Shown: positions 26,212 through 35,572, counted from the stretch's first letter. The stretch is 44,589 nucleotides of DNA from Caldilineaceae bacterium SB0662_bin_25 (GCA_009840225.1 VXOE01000023.1:1-44589); one strand, 5' to 3'. The notes: generated from the letters alone by a model not told the origin. Numbers and translations are program-made.

Positions 26212-26676
26212 CTACGATACAGCTGCGAGTGCGCCTGTCGGGCTGTCAGCGGGAGCCACATCGTAGGAGACCTCGATCAGGTTCCCCACTTCATCGATCA
26301 CAAAGTGACTGCGGTGGATGCCCATGAACGTGCGCCCGTACATCGTGCGTTCGCCCCACACGCCGTAAGCTTCGGCAATCGAGTGGTCTTCGTCCACGAG
26401 CAATGTGAAAGGTAGATCGAATTTTGACCGGAACTTCTCGTGGCTCTCCTGGCCGTCGGGGCTGATACCGAAAACGACAGTGTTTTTCTCCTCAAACTCA
26501 GAATGGATATCGCGGAATCCACAGGACTGCGTGGTGCAACCAGGCGTGTCGTCCTTGGGGTAAAAGTAGAGTACGACTTTCTGTCCTCTGTAGTCTGTCA
26601 GATTGACCGTGTCGCCACTGTCCGTCGTGGCCTCAAAAGTCGGGGCGGGGGAGCCGGTAGTGAGTTCAGTTCTCAT
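26212..26676 (-). CDS. bcp: Thioredoxin-dependent thiol peroxidase (Bcp/PrxQ)
   Basis: This 154-residue peroxiredoxin of the Bcp/PrxQ class has peroxidatic Cys47 in DDTPGCTTQSC and resolving Cys52 five residues later, the atypical 2-Cys pattern. It reduces hydroperoxides with thioredoxin in the cytoplasm. The frame extends upstream, but ATG 26676 with a GGGAGG just before it matches the family N-terminus (the extra upstream residues are unlike the family). It stands alone, and no regulator is adjacent. Confidence 0.93.
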   Translation of the reverse strand: MRTELTTGSPAPTFEATTDSGDTVNLTDYRGQKVVLYFYPKDDTPGCTTQSCGFRDIHSEFEEKNTVVFGISPDGQESHEKFRSKFDLPFTLLVDEDHSIAEAYGVWGERTMYGRTFMGIHRSHFVIDEVGNLIEVSYDVAPADSPTGALAAVS

Positions 26677-26945
26677 TTTTCCTCCCAATGGTATGGCTTT
26701 TGTATGCCCAGGAGGCACCGTAACGCCAATCTTTGCGTTGACGTCCACAGGGCCTATTTTCTGCCAGTCAGATACCCCCTTTTCCTTGTTGAGGGTCTGT
26801 CTCGTATTCTAACCTAACCGCTGCATTTGCTAAAGACCCGCCCCTCCCAAACTCCGGGGCAAATGGCTGTTTCAACATATTGAATGACTATGATAGAGTA
26901 GAAGTTCAGGTCGTGCAGAGAAGCTCCACAGGAGTAGGAAACACT

Positions 26946-27758
26946 ATGTCGACGATTCGTCAACGCTTGTGGCAACAGTACCAGGACGCCGCGCAATCTG
27001 TTTGGGAGCTGCCTCCCGCAGGTCAAAACATCGAAGGCACGGTACCATTGCCACCGGTGTCTCCTCTGGAGCAGACTAGGCGAAACCGAACGGTTCTTGT
27101 TCATGGCTACAAGGATGAAGCTGCCGTATTCAACCCTCTGGCCTCCTATCTGACCGACCTGGGACTGGAGCCCCACGCGGTGACGCTCGCACCAAGCGAT
27201 TGCAGCGTTCCGCTGGAGTCGCTAGCTCAACAGTTGGCCGAGTTCGTAGACAGAAACTTTCTTTCCTATCAGAAGCTCGACTTCGTCGGCTTCAGCCTTG
27301 GCGGCATTGTTGCGCGCTACTACATTCAGCGTTTGGGAGGATTGGCCCGCACCAATCGCCTTCTGACGGTAGCGGCGCCACATTACGGCACGATGATGGC
27401 CTACGCCAGCGCCCTTCCCGGCGCAGTACAGCTGCGCCCCAACAGCGAATTCCTCAGCGATCTGAACGCCGACGCCGAAAGCCTTGCCAGTATACCCTTT
27501 GTCTCCCTCTGGAGCCCATTCGACCTGATGATTCTCCCGCCATTCAACTCTCGCATTCCGGTAGCCAGCAACATGGCGGTGTGGACGCTGCGGCACCAAG
27601 CGTTGATTACGAGCCAGCGCGGGATCCAGAAGATAGCCGAGCAACTCCTTGCCCAAGGGCAGAACCTCCCGAGCCCTTCTTTCCCTGACCTGGCAGGTCG
27701 GCCTTCTCTTTCACGGCGAACCGCCGGCGAAAGCTTCGAACTGCAGAGACAGAGTTGA
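26946..27758 (+). CDS. Alpha/beta hydrolase, lipase/esterase-like
   Basis: This 270-residue alpha/beta hydrolase has an oxyanion-side VLVHGYKDEA, nucleophile elbow GFSLGG (Ser117), a probable acid Asp193 in WSPFDLMILP and a probable His217 in LRHQAL. The sequence after the elbow (VARYYIQRLGG, then TVAAPHYGT) resembles triacylglycerol lipase/LipB-type families. No signal peptide is seen. The frame is open upstream from a TTG, but ATG 26946 has AGGA six bases upstream. The substrate is unknown. It stands alone, convergent with the trpF-like gene. Confidence 0.85.
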   Translation: MSTIRQRLWQQYQDAAQSVWELPPAGQNIEGTVPLPPVSPLEQTRRNRTVLVHGYKDEAAVFNPLASYLTDLGLEPHAVTLAPSDCSVPLESLAQQLAEFVDRNFLSYQKLDFVGFSLGGIVARYYIQRLGGLARTNRLLTVAAPHYGTMMAYASALPGAVQLRPNSEFLSDLNADAESLASIPFVSLWSPFDLMILPPFNSRIPVASNMAVWTLRHQALITSQRGIQKIAEQLLAQGQNLPSPSFPDLAGRPSLSRRTAGESFELQRQS

Positions 27759-27792
27759 CCTTCCCGCAATGGTTCCCCCGTGAAGTTCCTGC

Positions 27793-28464
27793 TCACGGCG
27801 TTGGCATGTGGGTGATTTTCGCTGCCGCTCTTCGAAATCTCCGAATCAGACTTTCCACCTTCTGTTGATCGCGTTCACCCCGCCGCGCCTCAACGCCGCT
27901 ACAAAGGTCAATCCCGTGTGGCTGCACCAGACGGACGGCGTCGGCGACGTTATCAGGGTTGATCCCGCCCGCCAGAAAGATTGGAATGTCAATCTTCTCT
28001 TTTAGGGCTGTAACCGCCGTCCAGTCGCCGACATGGCCGGTGCCTCCCAGCCGTTCGAAGCCCTCGCTCAGGTCAACCGAATCCACCAGCAGCGCGTCCG
28101 CCCCGGCGGCGGCATACTCTTCGGGCGTTGCCTGCCCGTCCAGGCTGGGCAGATGAACGGTCTTCCAAATCTCGCAGGGAAGGGAATTCTTCAACTCTGA
28201 AACAAGCGCGGGGGTCTCGTGGCAGTGGAGCTGCAGCGCGTGAGGACGCAGCGTTCTCGAAACCTCCTCTGCGAACGCCGCGCTTGGATTGCAGAGCAAA
28301 ATGACGTTTTTCACGCCGGAAGCTCCTGCCACTTCTGCGGCCTCTCTAAGAGACAGGCTTCTCTCCGACCATTCCACGCCGACCAGAATACCGCAGAAAT
28401 CTGCCGCGTGCGCCAGGCGGGCATCTCTTGCACTTGTCGTACCACATAGCTTGAGGACCGTCAT
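27793..28464 (-). CDS. Phosphoribosylanthranilate isomerase-like protein (TrpF fold, diverged)
   Basis: This 223-residue TIM-barrel protein has TrpF marks: the N-terminal KLCGTTS with catalytic Cys7, general acid Asp128 in LLVDS, LAGGINPDNV and a final phosphate-binding GIDLCSGVE. The usual GFVF..SPR segment near strand 2 is changed to GVEWSERSLS, and no other tryptophan genes are nearby. It may be the organism's TrpF, which rearranges phosphoribosylanthranilate, or a paralogue serving the adjacent beta-RFAP synthase homologue 107 bases upstream in the same direction. Catalytic residues are present, so an isomerase-type reaction is likely. Confidence 0.8.
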   Translation of the reverse strand: MTVLKLCGTTSARDARLAHAADFCGILVGVEWSERSLSLREAAEVAGASGVKNVILLCNPSAAFAEEVSRTLRPHALQLHCHETPALVSELKNSLPCEIWKTVHLPSLDGQATPEEYAAAGADALLVDSVDLSEGFERLGGTGHVGDWTAVTALKEKIDIPIFLAGGINPDNVADAVRLVQPHGIDLCSGVEARRGERDQQKVESLIRRFRRAAAKITHMPTP

Positions 28465-28571
28465 TGAGCAAACTCCATCCCTGTCAATTCCGTTGGAAAG
28501 ACCGATTTGCGTTGGCCGATTGCCAGATTTTCTCCACCTGGACAGGAGCTACCGCAATCGCCACCAGGCCT

Positions 28572-29549
28572 TCACAACCTTCTAAAGCCTTCGTTATTGG
28601 CCCTGGTCAAAATGACTTCCCCACCTCCTCGGGCCAACAGCCATCGTTCAGCCCTGTCGCGCAGGGCCGACAGATCGTCACCGAAGGCAAACAGCGTCGG
28701 GCCCCAGCTGCTCATCCCCACCCCAGCGCCTCCGTTGGCGCGCAGAAACTCAGCGCATTCCGCGATCAAAGGGCCCTGGGTCTTCGCTTCAAACACTTTG
28801 AACCCGTAGGCCTGGAATGCCTCCATTGCGGCCCCAAATGTCTCCAAATCCTCCTCCAGGACGGAGGGCAGCAGTTGCGTCAGAAGGATTCGGCACATTA
28901 TTTCCACCTCACCGGCCGGGACGGGGCAGGCCTCCTTGAATAGGTCGCGCTCGCGGTCTCCGCTAGCGCCCTCCCCCTGGGGAACAACGATCAGGACGTC
29001 CCATGCGGGAAAGTCGTAGCGCGCCAGGATTGGCGGGGGAGGCACGCCTACGGAGGCAGAGGAGGGCGAGTAACCGGTCTTGCTTCCCTCACCTCGGCGA
29101 AAGCGGTGTCCTCCATCCAAGATGAATCCCCCCTGTTCGATCGCTCCAATGCCGATGCCCGATGTCCCTCCCCGTCCAACCAGGCCGGCTATTTCCCTTG
29201 CGTGCGGACTCAGACCGTAGAGCATGCAGACTGCGATTCCTGCGCCCACCAGCATCTGGGAGGCGCTGCCAAGGCCGGCGTGGGGGCGCGCCTTTTCCGC
29301 GATTGAGACCGAGGCGCCCGGGACTCCATAGTGGCTGCAAACAGCTTGGAGCGCAGTCTCAAGACGTCCTTCGAAGGCTTGCTCCATCGGGCAGGAGGCA
29401 TCGCAGCCGCTACTGCGTCTGGCGGAAATCACTGTCCTGGGCTCATCGAGAGCCAGTCCGATGCCGCCATCGATTCGCCCAAGTCCGCCGTGCAGGTCAA
29501 GGAGACCGAAGTGGAGGCGGGCAGGCGTCTGAATGACTATCTCTTCCAT
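28572..29549 (-). CDS. Beta-ribofuranosylaminobenzene 5'-phosphate synthase-like (GHMP superfamily)
   Basis: This 325-residue GHMP-superfamily protein has the beta-RFAP synthase opening RLHFGLLDLHGGLGRIDGG (11-29). The phosphate-binding loop is RPHAGLGSASQ (about 88-98), followed by VGRGGTSGIGIG (about 124-135). In methanogens and methylotrophs this enzyme condenses PRPP with 4-hydroxybenzoate- or aminobenzoate-type acceptors as the first committed step to tetrahydromethanopterin. The length fits. It lies between the FtsX-type permease and the trpF-like gene on the same strand. No other methanopterin or C1 genes are in the window, so another GHMP role remains possible. Confidence 0.85.
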   Translation of the reverse strand: MEEIVIQTPARLHFGLLDLHGGLGRIDGGIGLALDEPRTVISARRSSGCDASCPMEQAFEGRLETALQAVCSHYGVPGASVSIAEKARPHAGLGSASQMLVGAGIAVCMLYGLSPHAREIAGLVGRGGTSGIGIGAIEQGGFILDGGHRFRRGEGSKTGYSPSSASVGVPPPPILARYDFPAWDVLIVVPQGEGASGDRERDLFKEACPVPAGEVEIMCRILLTQLLPSVLEEDLETFGAAMEAFQAYGFKVFEAKTQGPLIAECAEFLRANGGAGVGMSSWGPTLFAFGDDLSALRDRAERWLLARGGGEVILTRANNEGFRRL

Positions 29550-29667
29550 ATTGACGTGACAGTATTACTTGCGATTCAGCCGCTAACTATGCGGCCAGCT
29601 GCAGGATATTCAGGCCGCTCGGGGTCATACGCCAGGCGGCTCCGACCTCTAGAGTCCGACAGAGCCA

Positions 29668-32637
29668 TCAGATCGTTTCGCCCATCTTTATGGCTTGGGT
29701 AACTTGCGATCGCATCAGCGAAAACGTCAGAAGTGCCGTTGAACAAAGGTAGAGTGTACCCAGTACGAGATAGACCTGGTAGACCCGGGGCCACGCAATC
29801 TGAGGCGCCAAGGGAAGAATTGCGGGCACTGGGGCGATTCCGTTCTGCAGATAGGGTATGAATGTACCGCTGGTCCAGATTCCGATCAAGGTGCCGAAAG
29901 TCAAGCCAAACAGGAGGAGAACGATTAACTCCCATCCCATTAATGCGATTACCTCACGAGGCGTGAAACCAAGGGCGCGCAGTACGCCCGTCTCGATCGC
30001 TCTCTCGCGAAATGACGATATCGTGAAGAGGACAAATCCCAGAATGGTCAGGAGTGTGCAGGCCACAAACCCAATTGAGAGCAGTCCAACGACGCCCTGG
30101 AACTCCGGCCTTCGCAGAGCCTGCAGAACCCAGGGTCCCGGCGCATCCCATCCCAATATCTGAAACCCCTTATCCCGCAGATCCTGTTCGATCAGGTCAT
30201 AGTTCGGGTCAGGTTCGGTGCGTAGCCAGACATCGAAAGGGAACTGTCCGCCGGCGCGCTCAAACACGTAGTCAAGGTTGCCAACCAGGACCGGTCCATG
30301 CTCGGGCTCCCAGGAAGGAAACCTGTCAAAGCTGCCTACGATGCGGAAGTCAATCGGCGCTTCGAGCCAAGTCAGCTCCTTGCGTTGTTCGGGGATCGAC
30401 ACAACCACGCGCAGGTCATCCCCCTCTTTCAGGACCATCTCGCGCAGGAAACTGTTTGGGACCAGCACGCCATTGGGTTCGACAGCCAGGGCGTTCATGA
30501 GTGAACCCAAGCTGCTTCGGGCAAAGTCAGGTCGCCAGAAGACGACGTCCGGGAAGTCGGCCCTGTCGATCCCGATGAAATGCCCCTCCTGATTCCACTG
30601 ACCGACTTCGGCAAGTGCCCTGTATCTCCCCACCCTTGCAACCGCCTGCACTCCGGGTGCAGTGTTGTGTTCCGCGACCGGCAGAAATGACCACGTCGTG
30701 TATCCCTCGGCAGAAGCTGATTCGCGTTGAACGGAGTCAGTATCAGCACCTTCGGTGCCGTTTGAAGTGGAGATTCCCAGGGGATCGAGCTCTATGCTTT
30801 CGCCTACCTCCGTCAGGCGCATGTCAGCACCGATTCGGTAGCGAATCTCGGCTGCGATCTGTCTACCCATGGTCTGTGCCAACGAGGCCGTGAACACGGC
30901 GAGGCTGAGCGTCACGATGAGCAGCAGGAGCGGGATGCGGTAGTTTCCCGTGGACCGGGCGAGCCGCCGTACGGCGAGCAGCAGACCCAAGCCCTCCAAC
31001 TGTCTGGACACCCAGGAGATTGCCAGCATAAGAGGCGTCAGGGCGCGTACGCCCAACAGCGCGAACCCAAGAAGCCAGAGAACCGGTGTGACAAAAAGCA
31101 ATGGATCGAGCACGGGCCCGATGGCTTCCGCGTCTTCCGGTCCCGGCGAAACGAGACCACCCTGACTGCGCAGCCTGAAGGCGCCGTAACCGGCGGCCAG
31201 CAGAACGAGCAGGTCGAGACCAAGGCCGTGCCGCCACTTCCAGCGTCCGCGAGCCCTCTCGCGCCGGTATGACGCCAGAGTGTGGCGTGTCGCGTCCAGC
31301 GTGGGCACCAGGATGAACAGAAGTGCCAGCGCGACCGTGAAAATGGCGATGCGCTCCACGGACGGAGTGATTGTCATTGGGGAAACCGACTTGCCGCCGA
31401 ACTCCAGGAAGCCCTGCGTCCTGTCGATAATTTGGGCTATCCTACTTCCGGCAGGCACACCGCCGGCCCAGGCAAATCCTCCCAGTACAATCCCCTCCAA
31501 CACGACCATGACCGCGACCTGACTTGCGGACGCGCCGCGACTTCGCAGCAGCGAGATCTCGGCTCGTCTTCTCTCCACATAGACTCCGGCAACAAGCCAG
31601 AGATAGGCCGCAATTGATCCGAAAATCGGTAGAGCGATTACAAACAGCGACTGCGTCATCGACTGCGCTGCATGCTGGTACCTTTTCAGTCCTGAGCTGC
31701 TGGGCGCAACCAGCAAGGATGTACCGGGAAGCAAGGCGCCGGCTCTCTGATCGACCCGCCGCAGCCTTTCCAGAAATGCGCCGGCCTGCCTGACCTCAAA
31801 GGATTCTCCGTCCAGCACCATGTACCAGGCCCCAACCGCAATCTCGCCGCTCAATGTAGGCCCAATCTGCCTGGCAAAGGCCTCCTCCGTCACCAACAAT
31901 TGATTCCTGATGAGGGCAAATGGGTTGTAGAACCAGTACTCGTCATGCCGGTCGGTCATCTGCCAGACGCCCACCACTTGAAGTGGAATCTGGCTTGGCG
32001 GCTCATTCGAGTCGGCGGGCGCTTTGGAGAAGGCGATAAATGTTTCGCCGACCTGCCACCCCATCTTTTCGGCCAGGTTTATGTTGATGATGGTCTCGAC
32101 CGGGGCGGAACGACTCGAAAACAGGCCTGCGCCGTCAGGAAATCGACCTTCCAGTATTGTAATCTTCTGCTCCAGGCCGCTTTGGAACGCGAAACTCAGT
32201 TCGGCAGTGGCAGAGTGCGCGATCGACTGCGTCTCAGCGTCCTGGGGAAAGATGGAGAATGGCACTGTCTGGAAGAACCGGACATCGGTTGTGCGCGGCA
32301 ACCCCAAACTGCCCGCGGCCTGGTTGGTCAGAAAGTTGTCTACCGACCGAACGTCATCGTACTCGGCGTACCCGTGTTTGGCCCCGAGAAAGTGGAACAT
32401 GAACGCGAAGGGAGGGTAGTTCTTCGTCTTTTCGTGTAACTCCTTTCTCAGCAGGCGGACATAGACCGCGTTGCTGTAGGTTGGAATGCTGGTTGTGAAT
32501 GCGACGGCTGCCAGCAGCCCGACAGCCATCGCGACAGCCAGCCATGCTTCGACCTTCAGGCGCTTGGCGGCCAGCAAGACGGGACTGAGCGCCGGGCCGA
32601 TTCGCTTGGACAACTGTGCCCACATTCGCCTGAACAT
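29668..32637 (-). CDS. FtsX/MacB-type ABC permease
   Basis: This 989-residue membrane protein has an N-terminal helix (about 33-50), a large extracytoplasmic domain, and a first FtsX-like block of helices (about 335-445). Further helices near 470-575 are followed by a second extracytoplasmic domain and a final FtsX-like block (about 860-980). This two-repeat layout belongs to the MacB/LolC-like permease superfamily, which works in the envelope by mechanotransmission rather than solute transport. The start lies 21 bases after the stop of the sugar-type ATPase gene. No dedicated MacB-type ATPase is in the window, so its energy partner is unknown. Confidence 0.87.
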   Translation of the reverse strand: MFRRMWAQLSKRIGPALSPVLLAAKRLKVEAWLAVAMAVGLLAAVAFTTSIPTYSNAVYVRLLRKELHEKTKNYPPFAFMFHFLGAKHGYAEYDDVRSVDNFLTNQAAGSLGLPRTTDVRFFQTVPFSIFPQDAETQSIAHSATAELSFAFQSGLEQKITILEGRFPDGAGLFSSRSAPVETIININLAEKMGWQVGETFIAFSKAPADSNEPPSQIPLQVVGVWQMTDRHDEYWFYNPFALIRNQLLVTEEAFARQIGPTLSGEIAVGAWYMVLDGESFEVRQAGAFLERLRRVDQRAGALLPGTSLLVAPSSSGLKRYQHAAQSMTQSLFVIALPIFGSIAAYLWLVAGVYVERRRAEISLLRSRGASASQVAVMVVLEGIVLGGFAWAGGVPAGSRIAQIIDRTQGFLEFGGKSVSPMTITPSVERIAIFTVALALLFILVPTLDATRHTLASYRRERARGRWKWRHGLGLDLLVLLAAGYGAFRLRSQGGLVSPGPEDAEAIGPVLDPLLFVTPVLWLLGFALLGVRALTPLMLAISWVSRQLEGLGLLLAVRRLARSTGNYRIPLLLLIVTLSLAVFTASLAQTMGRQIAAEIRYRIGADMRLTEVGESIELDPLGISTSNGTEGADTDSVQRESASAEGYTTWSFLPVAEHNTAPGVQAVARVGRYRALAEVGQWNQEGHFIGIDRADFPDVVFWRPDFARSSLGSLMNALAVEPNGVLVPNSFLREMVLKEGDDLRVVVSIPEQRKELTWLEAPIDFRIVGSFDRFPSWEPEHGPVLVGNLDYVFERAGGQFPFDVWLRTEPDPNYDLIEQDLRDKGFQILGWDAPGPWVLQALRRPEFQGVVGLLSIGFVACTLLTILGFVLFTISSFRERAIETGVLRALGFTPREVIALMGWELIVLLLFGLTFGTLIGIWTSGTFIPYLQNGIAPVPAILPLAPQIAWPRVYQVYLVLGTLYLCSTALLTFSLMRSQVTQAIKMGETI

Positions 32638-32658
32638 TGCCGTTTCAACACTGACACC

Positions 32659-33408
32659 TTAAGGCGAGCGCTTCCCCATAATCATGGCCACTACTTCGGC
32701 CTCTGTCGCTTCATCTCTGGAACGTGTGCCAATCAGCTCACCGTGAAACATAACTGAAATGTAGTCGGCAATTTCGAAGACCTGCTGGATGTTGTGGCTG
32801 ATGAGAATGATCGTCTTGCCCTGCCCACGCAGCGTGTCGATGAGTTGCAGAACTTCCTGGGTCTGCTCGACACCGAGTGCGGCCGTGGGCTCGTCCATGA
32901 TGATGATTTCACCACCGCGGATCAGCGCCCTGCCGACCGCGACGGCCTGTCGCTGTCCGCCGGACAGGTTGCGGACCATCTCGCGAACGTTAGGAATGCG
33001 GGCGTGAATGTCGTCGAGTACCTCGTGCGCCTGCCTCAACATGCCCTTGTGGTCCAGAAAGATTTGACCGGGCCCACGGGTCAATTCACTGCCCAGAAAC
33101 ATGTTCATCACCACGTCCCTGTTTTCGACCAGAGCCAGATTCTGGTAGACGGCGGCGATTCCAAGCCCGAAAGCTCCCGCGGGCCCGCCTATCCGGGTCT
33201 CTTGCCCGCGCACTCGGAATCCCCCACTGTTTGGCTGTAACGCTCCGCTGATCAGCTTGATCAGAGTGGACTTGCCGGCACCGTTGTCCCCAACCAACGC
33301 GTTCACGCGTCCTTCATAGACTTTCCAGCTGACGGTTCGCACCGCGTGCACGGCGCCAAAGGATTTGTCCAGGTCTATCGTCTCCAGAATAACGTCTTCG
33401 CTCGCCAT
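32659..33408 (-). CDS. CUT2/ribose-type sugar ABC transporter ATP-binding protein (single domain)
   Basis: This 249-residue ATPase has Walker A GDNGAGKSTL (about 39-48), signature NLSGGQRQAVAVGRAL, Walker B IIIMDEPTAALG and H-loop ISHNIQ. The sequence is of the RbsA/XylG group, but with one ATPase domain rather than the usual two (about 500 residues), as in FrcA-type systems, so it probably acts as a homodimer. GGAG lies six bases before the ATG. It follows two permeases and their binding protein, and the FtsX-type permease follows after 21 bases. Confidence 0.92.
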   Translation of the reverse strand: MASEDVILETIDLDKSFGAVHAVRTVSWKVYEGRVNALVGDNGAGKSTLIKLISGALQPNSGGFRVRGQETRIGGPAGAFGLGIAAVYQNLALVENRDVVMNMFLGSELTRGPGQIFLDHKGMLRQAHEVLDDIHARIPNVREMVRNLSGGQRQAVAVGRALIRGGEIIIMDEPTAALGVEQTQEVLQLIDTLRGQGKTIILISHNIQQVFEIADYISVMFHGELIGTRSRDEATEAEVVAMIMGKRSP

Positions 33409-33442
33409 GCTCTACTCCGTTTTCGACGCCAGGAAGCCAGGC

Positions 33443-34438
33443 CTAGGTCATGCGGGCCCGCAGCACACTGAGGATGACGGCCAGCACAAGGGCAAAGCCG
33501 CGCACTATCAGAATTATACCGGTGGGAACATCCATCAGCTGCAGACCATTGCCCAGAATCGTCAAGAACAGCACTGCGACAAGATTACGCTCGATGCGGC
33601 CGACGCCGCCAAAGAGACTGAAGCCTCCCAGGAGAACTGCAGTCAGGGCAGTAACAAAGTCCACGCTGCCCGCAATAGCCAGGCCGAACATGGCCGACTG
33701 CTTGGCGCGTGCCGTCACCAGGACGGCGGTCAAAGCCGCGGTCAGGGCTGAGATCACCAGCGCGATACGGATTACTCTGTCAACCGGAACTCCGCTCAGA
33801 AGGGCAGCGCGATAGTCGGCGCCGGTGGCGTAAATGTGAGCCCCCAGCTTCGTCTGCGTCAACATGACATAGCCGACAATGTAGCAGAAAAACATGATCC
33901 ACACCGACGAGGGGATGCCAAACACGCGTATGAATACAGCCTCCTGCAGCCCCTCGCGGGCGATCGTTATCGTTTGTCCCCCACTGAGGAAAAGCGCGAT
34001 CGCCAGCATCACTCCTTGCGTCGCCAGCGTGGCAACGAAGGCAACGATCTTACCGTTCACAACGATGAGCCCGTTGAAGAGACCGGCGGCGATACCGGCC
34101 AGGAGCGCAAAAGCAACCGTCAGGGGGAGAGACACGCCCACTTCCTCGAACAGGAGAGCAGTTGTTACCGTAGCGACCGCCAGTACACCCTGCGTAGACG
34201 TATCAATCTGCCCAGCCAAGATTGCCACGGTGTAGCCTGCGGTAACGATGCCGGCAAGCGAGGCGCTGATGAGGATATTGACAAGATTGCGAGGGGTGAA
34301 GAAGTAGGGTGCAAGAATGACGAAGACGATGAACAAGACGACCGTTACGACGTAGATGCCATTGTCCATCAGGAACAGGAGCTGCTCCCGCCTCCGTCTT
34401 GCCATCGGCAGTTGGCCTTGGGTGAGTCGCGCAAACAC
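33443..34438 (-). CDS. CUT2-type sugar ABC transporter permease (second subunit)
   Basis: This 331-residue permease of the RbsC/BPD_transp_2 family has 8-10 helices, with FTPRNLVNILISAS and TYGVMLAIAL-like family regions. It begins 11 bases after the stop of the first permease, with GTG 34438 as the start; ATG 34405 is an alternative. It differs in sequence from the upstream permease, so the transporter probably uses a heterodimeric channel. Confidence 0.88.
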   Translation of the reverse strand: MFARLTQGQLPMARRRREQLLFLMDNGIYVVTVVLFIVFVILAPYFFTPRNLVNILISASLAGIVTAGYTVAILAGQIDTSTQGVLAVATVTTALLFEEVGVSLPLTVAFALLAGIAAGLFNGLIVVNGKIVAFVATLATQGVMLAIALFLSGGQTITIAREGLQEAVFIRVFGIPSSVWIMFFCYIVGYVMLTQTKLGAHIYATGADYRAALLSGVPVDRVIRIALVISALTAALTAVLVTARAKQSAMFGLAIAGSVDFVTALTAVLLGGFSLFGGVGRIERNLVAVLFLTILGNGLQLMDVPTGIILIVRGFALVLAVILSVLRARMT

Positions 34439-34449
34439 CTGACAGTTTC

Positions 34450-35466
34450 CTATCTCGATTCCAGTTGCTGGCGGATGCTGTCCAGCAATATGGCAAAAAC
34501 AAAAGCCGATCCGAAGATCAGCTGCCGCACCGGGGCGGCTACGTTCAGGATACCCAGGCCAATCGTCAGAGTGGACAGAAACAGGAGACCGATCAGCGTG
34601 CGCTCGATCTTGCCACTGCCCCCAGAGAGCGCCACACCTGCGAACAGTGCGGCTGTCAACGACTGGCCCAGTCCTTCTACGCCGGGTTGCGCAGCCAGTT
34701 GCCGGCCGGCGATGAGAATTCCGGCCATGCCGGTGATGACGGCATTGGTAACCAACACGATGCGTGCGATTCGGATGGCATTAATGCCGTTGAGAGCCGC
34801 GGCAGCCGGATTCCCGCCCATGGCATAGATATGGGCGCCGAACCGGGTCTGGTTCAACACCACCCACCCAATTGCGTAGGCGACAAACATGAGGGGAATG
34901 ACAAAGGGGACGCCAATGATTTCGAAATTGGCGATGTCGCGCAGCGGCGGGCGGACCAAGCGGATCATTCCAGGCTGATTGGTCAGGTTGATTATGAGAA
35001 AGCCGATTCCCCCGCAGACGACGCCGACGGCCAGTGTGGACACAAACGATGGGATACCTTGCTTGATGAGGTAGCTGCTCAGCAGGCCGACTGCGATCGT
35101 CAGCAGGACAGTTAGGGCCAGCGCGACACCGAGCGGCCATTCCAGCAGCTGGAAGACGGCTGCAAACATCAGGGAGGCCATGCCCCCTACCTGCGCCGTA
35201 GACAGGTCGATCTGGCCGGAGATTAGTGTAATCGTGTATGAAGCCAGCACAATTCCTGCAGGCCCGCTCAGACGGAGGATCGCCTCCAACGTTCTCGCCC
35301 TGACGAAGAGATCCGGAGCAGCGGCTGCAAACAAAATAAGTTCCAGGACGAAGGCGATGAACAGCCCGTTGTCCAACAGGAACTGGATAATTCGTTTACG
35401 ACGGTTCCTGCTGTCGCTACCAGCAGTTTGCAAACCAGCCCGCTGATTCGGACTTCCCGATGCCAT
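34450..35466 (-). CDS. CUT2-type sugar ABC transporter permease (first subunit)
   Basis: This 338-residue RbsC-family permease has a polar N-terminal extension of about 25 residues and then eight to ten membrane helices. The glycine-rich family motif ALFAGVALSGGSGKIERTL (about 285-303) is near the end. It lies 106 bases after the binding protein and 11 bases before the second permease. Confidence 0.88.
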   Translation of the reverse strand: MASGSPNQRAGLQTAGSDSRNRRKRIIQFLLDNGLFIAFVLELILFAAAAPDLFVRARTLEAILRLSGPAGIVLASYTITLISGQIDLSTAQVGGMASLMFAAVFQLLEWPLGVALALTVLLTIAVGLLSSYLIKQGIPSFVSTLAVGVVCGGIGFLIINLTNQPGMIRLVRPPLRDIANFEIIGVPFVIPLMFVAYAIGWVVLNQTRFGAHIYAMGGNPAAAALNGINAIRIARIVLVTNAVITGMAGILIAGRQLAAQPGVEGLGQSLTAALFAGVALSGGSGKIERTLIGLLFLSTLTIGLGILNVAAPVRQLIFGSAFVFAILLDSIRQQLESR

Positions 35467-35572
35467 GCCCGTCTACATCCTATAGTGTCGAGAGAAGGGG
35501 ATCGGTTCCAATGCAGAGAGGGTGAGGCCCAGGCAGCCCCACCCTCGAAGTCCTGTCCGTTAGGCGTCAGCC

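Noticed and set aside
27778-27798. CCGTGA...TCACGG hairpin between the hydrolase and trpF-like genes
   Set aside because: Stem of six pairs with a nine-base loop, no T-run, and it overlaps the end of the trpF-like gene; chance is likely.
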